The notes under the pieces were generated by a model, which worked only from the letters and a program-made list of their open reading frames with translations, was not told where the DNA came from and ran no database searches. A stretch of 64,000 nt of DNA. Source: Purpureocillium takamizusanense. Its lineage: Eukaryota; Ascomycota; Sordariomycetes; Hypocreales; Ophiocordycipitaceae. The DNA lies in contig NC_063070.1 in the NCBI RefSeq assembly GCF_022605165.1, positions 1,922,001-1,986,000 of the forward strand, given 5' to 3'. How positions within the stretch are numbered: position 1 is the stretch's first letter; each line of letters opens with the position of its first letter. Of this stretch, positions 12,807 to 24,999 are shown one piece after another. The translations under genes and the position numbers were made by a program.

Positions 12807-13736
12807 ATGAAGTTCTCTGCGTCCGTCGTGCTCTCCGCCGCCGCCGCCGCGGTCCTCGCAGCTCCTCTTCCCCAGCCGACGCCTGTAAGTCGCAACGCAA
12901 CGCACCGCACGTCGTGCCTCCTCATTCCGACATGTGACGAGAAATAGAAAAAAAAACTACATGTTAGCTCAACTGACTGATGCTGGTCAACGGCCTGACA
13001 GCCCGGCATCCCCAGTGCGTCCACGGCGAGGACCCTGCTCAACGGCCTCAAGGTCGCCACGCCTGGCAGCGGCGACGGCTACAGTCGTCAAAAGTTCCCT
13101 CACTGGGAGACGGTCAACGGCACCTGCAACACGAGGTACGTGCGTGCTTGCGGGCCTCACAGCCTGTCGCTCGTGGGGGAGGGGAAGAAAAGGGGGGCCA
13201 AGGTTGCTGACGCGCCGATAGAGAGTTTGTCCTCAAGCGGGACGGCACCGACGTCAAGGTCAACGACGCGTGCGCGGCCACATCGGGCACCTGGAAAAGC
13301 CCGTACGACGACGGGACGTGGACGCAGGCAAGCGACGTCGACATTGACCACATGGTGCCGCTCAAGAATGCCTGGATCGTGAGTTGAACCCCCGTCATCA
13401 CCGCCGCCGCCGCCACGGATAAAGGAGATGGAAGCACGTACGCTGCCGTGACGGGCTCAGACTGACTGAATGATTTCCTCGCAGTCGGGCGCCTCGGCAT
13501 GGACGACGGAGAAGCGCAAGGGCTTCGCCAACGACATCACGCGGCCGCAGCTCTGGGCCGTGACGGACAACGTCAACCAGGCCAAGAGCGACCAGAGCCC
13601 TGACGAGTGGAAGCCGCCCCTGAAGAGCTTCTACTGCACCTACGCCAAGAGCTGGGTCCAGGTCAAGAGCTACTACAAGCTGACCATCACCGACGCTGAG
13701 AAGGGTGCTCTCGCAGGCATGCTGGACTCGTGCTGA
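12807..13736 (+). CDS. Secreted HNH nuclease (DUF1524 / GmrSD C-terminal type)
   Basis: Four exons join in frame: 12807-12884, 13002-13135, 13222-13378 and 13485-13736. All introns have GTAAGT, GTACGT or GTGAGT donors and AG acceptors. The product is 206 aa. It has an Ala-rich signal peptide (about residues 1-19), then a domain with the motif DIDHMVPLKNAW, a downstream FANDI and VTDNVNQAKSDQ. This D-H...N...N arrangement is the His-Me finger/HNH core of the DUF1524 family, whose secreted members in Streptomyces and fungi are non-specific nucleases. Two Cys pairs could form disulfides outside the cell. Likely roles are extracellular nucleic-acid scavenging or degradation of host or competitor DNA. 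It sits 458 bp before the GH16 gene on the same strand. Confidence 0.88.
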
Positions 13737-14194
13737 AATGAGCGGGCTTTTGCTGTACGCACGTTATTCTGAGACGGTACACCGTTGTCTGCTGGCGGAT
13801 GAGTTGGCCGGTCCTCGATTGACAAGTTGAGTACTTACTTACCTACCTACCTATGGACTGGGCCATCCTAGCGAGACATTCTTTTGTGCCTCCCTTTCCC
13901 CCTCTGTGAACATGACAAATACGGCAAGCTGCTTCACCGCCTGTGCTTTGTGAGGCCTTGCCACGTCGTTGCCGTCCGATCTCCCCCGAACAGCTGGCGC
14001 CCCTGGCCAGCTGGCGCCCGGCTGTCGTGACGCATGGCACCAGTGTGACTGCTTGACCCCCCCGACGCCGCTTAAATTCGTCCTCGCACAGCACTGCTCC
14101 TCCAACTGAGAACGCTCCGCATCCCATCCGCCAGGGTCTGAGCCAAGCCAGGACGACAAAACCTTCTCTTTCCTCTCCGGAGCCAGCGGCGAGT
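13737..14194. other. Short intergenic region
   Basis: It contains a small TTAC/CTAC microsatellite (about 13831-13852) and the promoter of the GH16 gene; no gene is seen. Confidence 0.5.
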
Positions 14195-15380
14195 ATGTTT
14201 CCCGAGTTGCTTATCGTTCTGTTCGCGGCCCTGGCCAGGGCCGGCCTCAAGGACTTGGCCTGTTGCGATCCCCTCCGCAAGGACATGCGTAAGACCCTCC
14301 CCCCCCCGGAGGATATTCGCTTCAGATAAGACGCCGAATCTGACGAGCTCTCTCTCATCCGTGCAGACTGTCCGCCGGATCTGGCCTTTGCGGGCAACGC
14401 CTCCTTCGACTTTATCAAAACGGGCCCCGGCGACGAGTTTGGCGACTTTTGGGCCGTAGACAACGCCACTCTGCACCACCACGGCCTCGACCATGACACG
14501 AACGAGCACGGCCTGGCCGTGGATGTTGGAAAGCCCGGAGACGCACCCACGCTCGTGAGCCAGAGGTACCTCTTCTTCGGAAAAGTCAGCGTCACGCTCA
14601 AAGCAGCCAAGGGCGTCGGCGTCATCACCACTTTTGCCTTGAAGTCGGACTCGGGCGACGAGATCGATTGGGTATAGATAGCCACAGCGCGGCCACTACA
14701 GCCGCGCAGTCGAGGGCGCATCAACTGACGCGGACAGGAACTCCTCGGTGCTTACGACAACCAGGCGGCGACCAACTACTTTCACGACGGCAAAGCCGTC
14801 TACAACACGTACAACGACACGTACACGCTCGACACGTCGTCGTTTGACGCGTTCCACACATACACGATCGAGTGGACGGACCAGGTGCTCGTCTTCTCCA
14901 TCGACGGCACGCCGCGGCGGACCTGGCGCGCCGGCGAGGGCATGTCGCCCGGCATCTGGCCGCAGACGCCCGTGCAGGTCAGGCTCGGCGTGTGGGCGGT
15001 GGACACGGGCTCGGAGCGCGGGGAGGTGTCGTGGGCGGGGCGGCGTGCCGGACTGGACCGGCGAGGGCCCCTTCACGGCCGTGTTCCAGTCCGTGGCCGT
15101 CGAGGACTATACAAGCTGGTGCGACGAGCGGCATGACAACGGCGGAAACGGCGACGGCGACGGCGTCGACTACCGCTACGGCGAGCGGATGCAGGGGTGG
15201 CGGGACGTGAGCGTCGTGGGCTGCGCGAGAAGGCATGTCGCGCCGCTTGTGCCGCTGCCTGAGACGGCTGAGCCCACAGGGTCGGGGGACCAGGACGATG
15301 GGGCCGGCGTCCGGAGGGTGTCGTCGGGTCTGGCTGCGTTGGTCGGCGTGGGTTGGTTGGCGGTTTGGTACCACATGTAG
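14195..15380 (+). CDS. GH16 Crh-type chitin-glucan transglycosylase, with an apparent frameshift
   Basis: Exons are 14195-14288, 14367-14671 and 14738 onward. The second junction creates the catalytic motif DEIDWE (E-x-D-x-E) of the Crh1/Utr2 branch of family 16, which crosslinks chitin to beta-1,6- and beta-1,3-glucan in the cell wall. A signal peptide, the N-terminal Cys pattern and a C-terminal hydrophobic tail (LAALVGVGWLAVWY) point to a GPI-anchored wall enzyme. The third exon reads correctly to VSWAG. The conserved continuation (VPDWTGEGPFTAVFQS...TSWC) then lies in the next frame, because the G run at 15037-15040 has one base too many. The reading frame as given would end near 15136. 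This is either a sequencing error in a homopolymer or a recent inactivating mutation; no intron would repair it. Confidence 0.8.
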
Positions 15381-18300
15381 CCCGACCTCTTCCCGGAGTC
15401 GACGTGGAGCAGCGTTCGCTCTGGGTGGTGTAGAGGTCACGATGGAATTGTAGTGCGGTAACACCCATATGTGCCACCAACTGAGCGGTCCGCGTGGGTA
15501 GGGCAGGCGTCGTTGACGAGCGAGATGAACCCTAGAATAGTCGAGGTCAACGACATCACGGGAACGAACGCTCCGGGACTCTACACCCCTGCCCGTCCCC
15601 GTTGCGTGAACCTGCCGCCGTGAAGCCGGGGAAGCAACCAAATCGAGAGTGGCACAGCACCATCATGACAGATCATTCTTCCGTTCCCAGAAACCCCAGG
15701 ACGCGCGTACACGTCATTCCGCGTCGAATCAAACCAGCATCAAAACGTACTCGCTACAAAAGAAGCACTAAATGTAGTTCCGACACGCGAGATGAAGAGC
15801 TCATAGTCTCTGCATATGGGCCGGCTGACTCGTATGCTTGCCGGCACTGTCGGAATCCTAATGATTACTTGACAATGACGGCCAGTCGAAAGTTGGTCTG
15901 CCCGGACAATGCTCAGGCCTGCTTAATCCAGCTCCGTCGATGAACGGTATGAATTACACACCCCAATCCGATCACTAGAGAGAAAGGCTAGGGTGCTTTG
16001 GTTGCGCGATCACGGGGAACCCTTTCCCCGGTCGTCAGTCAATAATTCACCCGTGCTATATACGACATCCGTCACGCTATTGATCGTCCGAGTACCTTTG
16101 CCTCTGGGCAGATTGATGAGAGGTTTGGCGGACCCCCGGCACCTTGCGTCTGTTCCCGCATTTCCGAGACCCCGGTCCTTGGGTCGACCCATTAGTTCTG
16201 CCGGAAATCACAGTTCGCCTCGATGTACAGTAGTACTACATGTACCGAGATTGCCTTGGTGGGAGTAGCGAACGGTGCGTGCCCCATACATAGCCTTGTG
16301 AGTCAGGCATCGCTGGCCACCGCACCGTGCACCGGGCTGCAATCAATGCCCAACAGGCCCATGGTGTTTGCCATCCATTTCTCAGGCGTCGCAGATTGCC
16401 TGCGCTACGTACTGTACTGGCAATGGCGGCAAGACAGCGTGACGTGCCCTTGCCAATTTTGACACTTCAGCAGTAACTTACATTTATAGCTCAGTTAGAA
16501 TCATTGGCTCACTGCGTCGAGCGTAATTTGAATGTCCGGCGGAGATATAATGGCCTCCCTCTGTCCGGTTCATCCGCCATGTTTCCTCAATGTACAGTAA
16601 CAGTTTGCCGTTGACGCGCCTCCGTACAACACAATGCAGTATCAGGCAACGTCTTATGCCGCAGATGCAGCGGGGACTACTTACTAGTTACCCTTCTACC
16701 AAGACTTACCACGCCAACCATGCGGTCTCTGGGTGACCACAGAAGCGGCCCGCCTACTACCATACATAGCACAATGAAGCTAAATCCTGCGCAGGCAAAA
16801 AGCGATTTTGTTCCCGGAGGGAGCACTCCCACATATTATATTCTCGATTGGCGTATTGCTAGACCAATGTCAGAAACCCTTACTAGACGGGAACTTTCAA
16901 GGCGGGGGGGTTGAAGAAAGGGGCAACTGGACATGGAGCACTGCATTGACTCGATCCGGGCATGTCCACCAGTCGCTTGCGATCGGCTACTAATGCCTTG
17001 AGGAACGAAGTTGCGCAAGGATTTCTATGGGCCGTTTCCCCCCTCCCAGGCTAGATTTGAGAAGCTGCAAAACGACGTCTGATTCGCGAGTCGAGCAGTT
17101 AGATACGGACGGTACCTCCAAGCTGGCTCATCAATGGCTAGAGACCGGTGCCGATGTCAAGACCGCTGAGGACTTCGCTCAAGGCTCGGTGTGCAAGGCA
17201 GCCCTGCCTTGCATTCCCGTTGTATCAGAGACCCCGCTCCGTGACCAGCATGGGCCGAGAAACCTGCAATGCCAATTGGGCGCAGGGAGAAACCCCGCCA
17301 TGACTTGCCGCCAAGTTTTACCAATGATACGTCGGACGACTGTTTCGTTCCGGGACGGCTGACATGCCTTGGGGACGCAACGCGGCCCGATTATTAGCTG
17401 CGTTAGTAGGGGAACCGAACCGCGAAACAGCACCTAATAGCTTACCGTCTCCGAGCTCCAACCGTGGCTTCCTCATAACTAACTACCCGCCCGCAATCGG
17501 TATAGTAAGTTAGTGGTCACTCTGGCTTGGCCTCCCCCTGCAGTGGCTTCTCCGAAAGCTGTGCCCGCAGGTCACCCGCCGCTAGCTAGGTACCTACTTG
17601 GTTGATGTTCGCTTTCGACTCGCTCGCGGCAGTCGAGGCGGCTCTGCTGCATCGCTTCACCGGGGCAGCAGTTGGACGGGTGCATTGACTGGGCAGGACG
17701 AGATGCTCGGGTGTTCATTGTCGAGCCCAAGAGGCCAATCTCCGTGGCAGAGGGGCGAGCGGCAGGCTGGCTGCCATGCACGGTTCGGCTCAACTCTGTG
17801 GGTGGTGTAGCAGGGCATCGCCGCGATTGCGCAAGCGATAATTGCCACGTTATAGAGTGCATCCGTCCGGCTAAGCTTGGCAAGTGGCGAGGTCCACGGT
17901 ATCAGGCATAGAAGATGTCGAACCCAAGGAGAAGCAACCTCGAGTTTCAACCGCCCCTCCGTTTGACGATTGGGCAACAGCAAAATGGGTAGGGTAGTCA
18001 GTTGGAGGGGGGTAGCTTTGTGTTATTTATCCCCGTACCGTCTGGTTCTGACCCCGTCCAACCAATCCGGTGCTCAGGAGATACTCCGAAGAATGTCGTT
18101 GTCGACGACCCCATGTCCTACTAATCGTGGCTTCCTCGCCCACGGGGCTTGCTCCGATGACCTCTTGGAGGAGCCATTTGTGATGTGGTCGATGGCCAAG
18201 CCACTGATTGCGCTCTCGGCAATGTGCCTTGCTCGCTTGCGGTCCTCCTCCCACTTGCTAACGAGCGCGTCCACGGCAGCCACATGGTGTGTCCACGCTG

Positions 18301-19340
18301 GCCGTTACGGCACGGCACGTGTGGACCAGTTTGGGTTGTGACGCGTCCGGACTGCTGCCGCCTCGGTGAGACGGCTCCCGCTCGATCCCCCTTCGCTCGG
18401 GTATCGGCAACGATGGTGATGGTTGTGCGAATGTTGGGCGGCGGTGGTGATGGTCCGCCGACCTCAGTCTTCGCGGTCTGGCATCTGGGTCCTGGTCATA
18501 ATCGGAGCGCCTCTCCTCGCAGAGGCAAAGCGCCGCAACACCGTCACTACGATATATCGCCGCAGCTTTGTGGTGGGAGGCGGCCTCGAGACGGTGTCTG
18601 GCTGTACCGAGTAGACGGCGACTGGATGTGGGGTTCATCGAGGATCGGTTTGTATACATGTGCATGATCGCGCCCCGGAAACAGGTTCTTGGACTTCGCG
18701 GAGACGTAAAGGGGGACATCACGTTGGGTCCTGCCTGCCCTTTGCCGGGATGGCAGAAAGCCCCAGGTCTCTGTCGCATTCTCACTCAGACAGACATATG
18801 CATGTCCGCCACCAAAGACAACCCTGCAATGCCCACCCGTACCGGGACCTCCAGGCACTACTAACTTAGAACCCCCTTCCCCTTCTCGCCCTAGAGTTTA
18901 GCCAGGCATTCCAGGAAAACCGATATTGGGCTCTTGGTGAGGGAGCCAGGGACCATCTACTCATTGGCGAGCAGAACTAATCACTATACGTGGCACGCAT
19001 TGCACTGAGCCACCCCTCCCCTTTCTTGCCCCTCGGCGAATCCTGTAAGCGTGCCGACAACGAACGGTATATCAAGTCAATCGCAACCAGGCCTTGGGCC
19101 TTGCCCGCCCGCGTGTGCTGCGTCAATGACGCACACAAACGCCGGTGACCCGTTTTTGCCTCATATCGCATTACCTCCTGCGGAACCGAAACGATACGAT
19201 TTACCCTCACCTGGCCGCCGCTTACATGCCACCGGCCACATCAACGTGAAAACTCCCAGCGCTTTCGATTACGTAGTTGACTCCGTCCCCGTAGAACGAC
19301 ATTGCCGTTGGCGGTTTGCAGCGTCAAGCTGGAACACGGC
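15381..19340. other. Long gene-free region
   Basis: Nearly 4 kb separate the GH16 gene from the Zn2Cys6 factor. All open frames are short or mutually overlapping and none shows a domain. Base composition drifts lower in GC around 15650-17000. I see no repeat structure or RNA gene here. Confidence 0.45.
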
Positions 19341-21609
19341 ATGCCCCGGCGTCATCAGGTTCGCATGGCCTGCCAGCGCTGCAGGAGGAAAAGAGCCAAG
19401 GTGAGTCTGAACATCCAGTGCACGTCCCAGACTCCTCGAGTCAACGGGTTTCTCCTTTGCCTGTTTGTGCCGGCGCACACACCATCATGATCGGAGTCTT
19501 CTCCGAGCCCGTTTCAGAACCACGGTTCTTATACCTGTGTCGCGTATCATGCTTCTTCTGCGCATCCACTCGGTGGTGATGGTTGCTGCGTGTGCTGACC
19601 ACGACGGGCCGACCATGTAGTGTGACGGTGAGGACCCCTGCGAGAGGTGCACGGAGACAGGCTTCGAGTGCACTTTCGATCACTCCCGACGGGAGTCCAA
19701 GGACGACTTGCGCGCCGAGATAGGGCGGCTGCGGCGTATCATCGAGCGGAGCGACGCGCTTCTCGATGCCCTATCCTCCATGGACGATGCCTCGGCGTAC
19801 CAGATGGTGGTACAGGGCCTCATGGACGGCACCGTCACGCGCCAGTCCATCTTTGACGACCTTCCCGGCCACCTGAAAATCGCCGGAGCGCCTGAGCCCA
19901 GTGGTCCCCCCCGGGCTGTCGCGTCGTCTCTCCGTTGCGACTCAAAGGACACTTCTTCTGTAGGGGGCTCCAGCACCGATGCTCGGTCAACGATGTGCCC
20001 GCGCTGTCGCTGTGCGCTGTCGGTCACTTCGACGGTGGCCGATAGCGACGAATTTTCTGAGAGGATAAGCGAGCATCATGCTTCGGCCGACGCGCAGTCC
20101 GAATCTAACTGGCTCGCGACGCCGAGTTCCACTGCCGGCTCAGTTCTCTCGCTGCCGTCTCTATCTAGAGAAGAAAAGATGCAGCGGACTGACCCCTGGA
20201 CGCGCACTGGCTGGTCGGCCGCGAAGATCAAGGACCACCTTGAGGTACTCCTGACGTGGGACTACCTGCCCTTCTGCCTCCTACGCCAAGATATCTTTCT
20301 ACAGGATTTCATCAGCGGAGACGGGCGTTACTGCTCCCCGGCGCTCGTCAATTCACTCCTCGCCCTATCGACACGGATCGTAGGCGAGCAAACTCCTTAT
20401 GGACAGCAGCAGCAGCAGCAGCAGCAGCAAGAAGGCTACCTTGCCAATACGGTCGATAGCGGATCTCGCTCCTCTGGCTGGTCTGATGGTCAGGCCTTGT
20501 TCGACGAGGCCGAGGCCCTAGTCAGCGGCCAAGGGCAGCCGAACCGGCTCCCGGACATCCAAGCCTTAGGCATGCTGGCCTTATATCAAGTCAGTCGCGG
20601 TCGCGAAGCCGAGGCGAGAGAGCTTGCTGAGGCGTTCGCGGTCGCGATTACAGAGCTGTGTCTCCGAGAACCGCTCGACGCAGAAGAGCAGGACGGCCAG
20701 TTCGCACTGGTACGGGCGACGACATACTGCGGCGCCATCTCGCTTGTCCGGTAAGTGTCATGGATCCCATCCCGTGCCCGTTAGACCTTTGGACCTGTTA
20801 TTGTACGGTGCTGACCACACATCTTTTGCGCAGGATACTCAAGCTCATGACATCCCAGCCTTCTGGGATGCGTGCTGCAATGATGGTTGCCGATGGTGTC
20901 GCCCTCGACCAGCCGCCGCCCTGCGCCAACGGCTCCAACGAGCCGCCCGTCATCTCGGTTGAACCACGTCAGTGGCACGAACAACGCGAGCAGAAACGGA
21001 TGACCGCTACGCATGGTGGGCTGACGATACCAATATAGGTACTCTAGCCGGCGAGCACAGGTCTCAGCTGAGCAGCCTGCAGCTCATCCCAGCCAAGATT
21101 TTTCAGCTCACGGAGTGGGTGTATACGATTCTTGCGTCGTCACCTACGGCCACGGAAGACGAGGTGGTGCTCGTATACCATCAGTGCCTGAACTGGTACG
21201 AGAGTTTCTTCGCGCTCCAGACGGACGGGAGCAACTCGCCGTTTGTGCTTTTTATCCAGTAAGGGCCCGCGCAACATTGACAAACACGTCTCACCCGATG
21301 TGCTCGTATCTCGTACATTGGGGACAGTCATGTCGGCAAGGCGAGTTTGTCACTTGGACATGAAATTGACATGTTGGCAGCATGTATTACCAATTCTGCT
21401 TGCTCTCCCTCTTCAGGCCCCGTGTTGGCAAGCCCATCGAGGGACTGGGTGTGCATCCGCGCGAGATTTGTCTCCAGGCTGCGCAGTCGATCCTCGGGCT
21501 CTTACAGTCGTACGCCGGGCTGTTCGGCCTGCACCGGGTGGCTCCGCTGGTGCAGTACTTTGTGTGCGCGTCGGCGTCACTTAGCCTCGCCATTGAAGAG
21601 GCCGGATAG
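19341..21609 (+). CDS. Zn(II)2Cys6 transcription factor, 3' part disrupted
   Basis: Exon 1 (19341-19400) and exon 2 (19621-20750) join to give an N-terminal zinc cluster C-x2-C-x6-C-x6-C-x2-C-x6-C, followed by a basic/coiled linker (EIGRLRRIIERSD) as in DNA-binding Zn2Cys6 regulators. A fungal-specific activator domain follows, containing a nine-Gln tract. Exon 3 begins at 20834 after a GTAAGT...CAG intron. Its frame ends at a TAG at 21038, while the typical next block (WWADDTNIG through FVLFI) is open in another frame. Only an extra weak intron (for example 20896-20972) or an indel reconciles them. The 21262-21381 intron reads well into HMYYQFCLLSLFRPRVG, but after EEAG a TAG stops translation at 21609. 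An acidic tail (KPEPGDDPMDVE) lies in yet another frame up to 21784. It is probably a decaying or mis-sequenced gene. Confidence 0.6.
20404..20430 (+). repeat. CAG microsatellite encoding poly-Gln
   Basis: Eight CAG plus one CAA codons within exon 2 of the Zn2Cys6 factor encode nine Gln. This is a common length-variable tract in fungal transcription factors. Confidence 0.9.
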
Positions 21610-21784
21610 GCGCTGTACCTATTGCTCACCCCTTTGATCACGACGACGGGATCGCGGTCAAAACAGCCGAGCCATCAGAGGGCGCGATCAAGCCGGAGCC
21701 TGGTGACGACCCGATGGACGTTGAAACGCACCGCGGCCACGATTCAAGCGGCGAACAGGACGACTGGCGATCGTCGCGTGCTTG

Positions 21785-22399
21785 AGCCATGTATTTAGCA
21801 TGTCAAAATCAAGTGGAACAGAGTCTGTAGGCATCATTCCTCCCGTATAGTCACCGCACAGCATAGATTACGAGGAAGAGTAAGATGGCAGGGTGAATTC
21901 CGAACGACTCAGCGGAAAAGCCAGCCACGTTTCTGATGCTTATAGCAGTTTAGAATCACGTGAGGTGACGTAGTCGCATGGAGACGCACAGGTGTCTGGC
22001 TCTATAAGGGTGCTGGCGACCACGTTTATATAATAACCGTCCGAAGTAGGTAATTGAGATTTCCTCTTCTTCGCGGAATATTATGATATGCTCACGGTTG
22101 ACTGTCCAAATCTGTTAGCTACCTCGAGTTAACGCCTCGCATCACCTTTGCCGAAGGGGATCAAAAGTCATTACACATGGAAGTTGGCGAGCTCGGCAGT
22201 GCCGGGCCGTTCGGGACGGGTTCACGTCGTGGTCCTTCCGTGGCGGTTGGAGTGTCCGATGACGACGTCTGCGCCGCCCGCCACAGCGCAAGTAAGATAC
22301 GCAGGGGAGGCTTGCAACCGGTGAACATTCTCATGGCGAGAAAATGCAGGGGTAGCCAAGCCAGGTAAGGCGGGTATGGACACCCAGATCTCAGTTGGC
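21785..22399. other. Intergenic, probably degenerate sequence
   Basis: No gene is supported. It is moderately AT-rich and lies between the tail of the transcription factor and the RPB1 relic. Confidence 0.4.
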
Positions 22400-23545
22400 G
22401 TACGATCTCGTGGCAGGTGCCATGGCTGGTGCGGGAGCGCAGGTTCGGGTACTGGACGATGCTTCGCAGCTTCTTGGCCTGCTCCTGCTTAGCCAGTGGC
22501 GTGCTCCAAAAGACAGTCACGTTAGGGACTATGATGTCCGCCAGATTCAGGATTTCTGAGAGTCGAAGCACACCAAAAGTGACGTGGTTCCGGTACGAGA
22601 CATTGGCAGAGACCCGACAGCCTCCTTAAAAGCTGGACGAGAATGAACGATGTCCTTGATAAGGATCGTGAGGTTTGTGTCCGTCTCACGGGAGACTCGA
22701 CCTTGGCCACGGACCATGTTCATGATACCCAAGATCCTCTGCGCAGTAGGGATGGCCTCAGAAGGCCGAAGGTTGCTGCTGTCAGTAGCCTTGATGTTGA
22801 AGAAGTCGCTTGACAATGCCAATCGTGCGTCCCATTTTGAGAGCGAGCTGTATCTCACCCAACTTGGTGCGGCTGATGACCCGAAGTTCGCTCCGATCAC
22901 AACAGCGCATCCCATTCCTCGTCAACGTCAAGAAGAGACATGGAAGCTTCGTCGCTAGTCAGCTCCTTGGCCTATTTGTATTCCGTTTGAGCCACCCCCC
23001 CCCTCCCCCGGGGCCTGTTGGGGGATCAAGGCGGTACTTCTTCTCAAAGGCCGCGACAGATATCTTCAAGATGCCCGGCTTTTGCTTCGCAATGCACCTA
23101 GCGTTGCGGCCGTCATCACCGTAAAGGAACTGGACGATGTCAGCTGGCGAGTTGCGAACAGTTCTGTCGTAACGTGCGCTGAGATATTCAAGAGGCTTGA
23201 CGAGGCATATTTGAATGTAATCCATTTAGGCAGTTTTGTTTGCTGTATCGAAGAGGCCTTCGCGACTGGCCATGGCATGGAAGAAGCTTGAGCCAAACGG
23301 AATGCTCGTGCTCTCAACAATCCGCTGGCTGACGAGCCCCGTCATCTAGATGTTGATATACGAACTCTTGGCTCCAGATTCGGCAATGATGACTGCGTTG
23401 TTCGAGAGATTCTTTTCCACAGTCGCACCCGCTAGGTCAGGACCTTGGTTGAGGACCATGGAAGTCTTATTCTCGAATGTTGCTCGCACAGTCATACCAG
23501 GAAGAGCATGCAGCTTGTACTTGAGCGATTACTCAATGTGAAGGG
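22400..23545 (-). pseudogene. RPB1 (RNA polymerase II largest subunit) fragment, degenerate
   Basis: Read on the minus strand in N-to-C order, pieces line up with the central and C-terminal part of Rpb1. They run TVRATFENK...LNQGPDLAG..EKNLSNN, then AESGAKSSYINI, SIPFG, FFHAMASREGLFDTA, ARYDRTVRNS.ADIVQFLYGDDG, FEKKYRLD, SLLDVDEEWDALL, LRPSEAIPTAQRIL and FGVLRLSEILNLAD...KQEQAKKLRSIVQ. The frame is broken by a TAG after SYINI (about 23347), a TAA after NKTA (about 23227), a deletion between SIPFG and FFHAM and several frameshifts. It is therefore a truncated, dead copy without the N-terminal half or the heptad tail. Divergence from the family consensus is high, which suggests an old or diverged paralogue rather than a recent duplication. 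Confidence 0.75.
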
Positions 23546-24107
23546 TGGCTCGGCTTCCAATCGATGCGTAACCAACGAAGAGGAGGCTTGCTGCGGCAAG
23601 TCATCCGACAGCTTCCCTTACAGGAGATGCAGCGCTCCTGTCGGGGGATTCCCTCCATAGCGCCGCAGCCGACGACTATGGCCACATCCGCGAGCCGTAC
23701 GGTATGTGTCTGTTATCTCGAGCATAGGGCCATGGCGATCGAGAGAACCGTCTGATCGAGAGGTATCCGTCGAGAGAGGGCAAGCAGGCGGAAAGTCGAG
23801 CGTATTGTACAGAGCAGCTCCGAATACTTCTCTGCGTCGCAACTCGCTTCATTTGAAGGCCGGAGAACGCGGGGGTCCTGGCGAGCCTTTTTGTCAGGAC
23901 CCTTCGTGGGTTCAGCGGTACGGTCGCCAATGGTGTTCTTGACGCGCTCTGAGGTAGGTTATTAGAAACGGCGAGATTGCGAGATTGGCCTGCACCTGTG
24001 GTCGTGGCAGCCACGACAACGTGCGTGACGCGAGAACCAATGAGCATGCGACCATCCAGGGTACTGAGCCTGCCGCCCCTCCACTTGCGCTGCAGAGGTG
24101 CTTGGCT
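23546..24107. other. Region upstream of the RPB1 relic
   Basis: No supported gene. Sequence before the RPB1 fragment shows no further polymerase similarity that I can recognise. Confidence 0.4.
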
Positions 24108-24210
24108 CGACCAGGTCGCGCGACCACGCCTGCTGGCTCTCCCTGCTCACCCAAGGTCGCGCGATTGGCCGGAGCGACGGAGCTACAAGGGCATCTATCA
24201 CAGAGTCCCG
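24108..24210 (+). repeat. tRNA/SINE-like repeat, copy 1 (truncated)
   Basis: It begins at a self-complementary GGTCGCGCGACC and contains a second GGTCGCGCGA, then GGCCGGAGCGACGGAGCT and a CACAGAGTCCCG segment. It matches copy 3 at about 36385 over roughly 100 bp with few differences, and copy 2 at about 30460 more weakly. The GGCC-x-GAGYG segment resembles a Pol III A box. The distal part is missing because the AT-rich element begins at this point. Confidence 0.5.
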
Positions 24211-24548
24211 ATAGGGCCTCAACACTACCTACTTAACAGTCTAGTTCGTTTAGTACGTAATACCCTAAGCCCTATAGATAAAACGTCGCACTACTTAAAG
24301 CTAACCTCGTCGTTCTTAGTTCTATAATAGGCCTATTTAAAGGCTAAGTTCTTTAAGTATTTAATATCCTATTCTTAATAACTAAAGTATAGTCTATTAA
24401 AGTTAAGGCTATTTTATTAATATAGTTATAAGTTAAAGATAAGTATTTTAAATAATACTACTTATTTATAGCCTTTATATTATAATTATAAATTTAATTA
24501 TTATATATATAGCTTATATATTTAGTTCTTATTTATCGTTATTTAAAC
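24204..24548 (+). repeat. Left arm of long inverted repeat
   Basis: It pairs with 28508-28852 in inverse orientation, starting AGTCCCGATAGGGCCT and continuing through CTAGTTCGTTTA and TATTTAGTTCTTATTTAT. Mismatches are mostly C/T and G/A transitions as expected after RIP. Weaker similarity seems to run on inward for another 100-150 bp. Confidence 0.75.
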
Positions 24549-24999
24549 TTACTTTATTTTTTAAAAAAGAGAGATTATTAATCTTTCTTTATAAATATAT
24601 AAAGAGGATTTCTTATTATTTTATTTACTTTTTATACTAAAATAAAAAGTACTCTATTATCTCTAATATTTCTCTATAGTTATATATATCTAACTCTATT
24701 ATACCTATTTTATAAAGATAGCTATTTAGCTATATTATCCCTATTTAAAGCTATATAAGGATATTTAATTATCTTCTTTTTAGCGAGTTATATAATATAT
24801 AGGTATATTTACTTAATAGCGCTTTATTAATACGTTTTAAATACTTTTTAACGCTATTTAAGAGCTATTTATATAGTCATTACTAAGCGAGTATAAGCTA
24901 GACTATAATAGACTTTACTTAATAAAGTAGCGATTTAATAATACTCTTTTATTCTATAGCGCGTTACGTTATAGCTTTAGCTAATAGTCTAAATATATA

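Noticed and set aside
20949..20993. 45-nt mini-intron to repair the Zn2Cys6 frame
   Set aside because: Its length is a multiple of three, so it does not change the frame and cannot explain the break.
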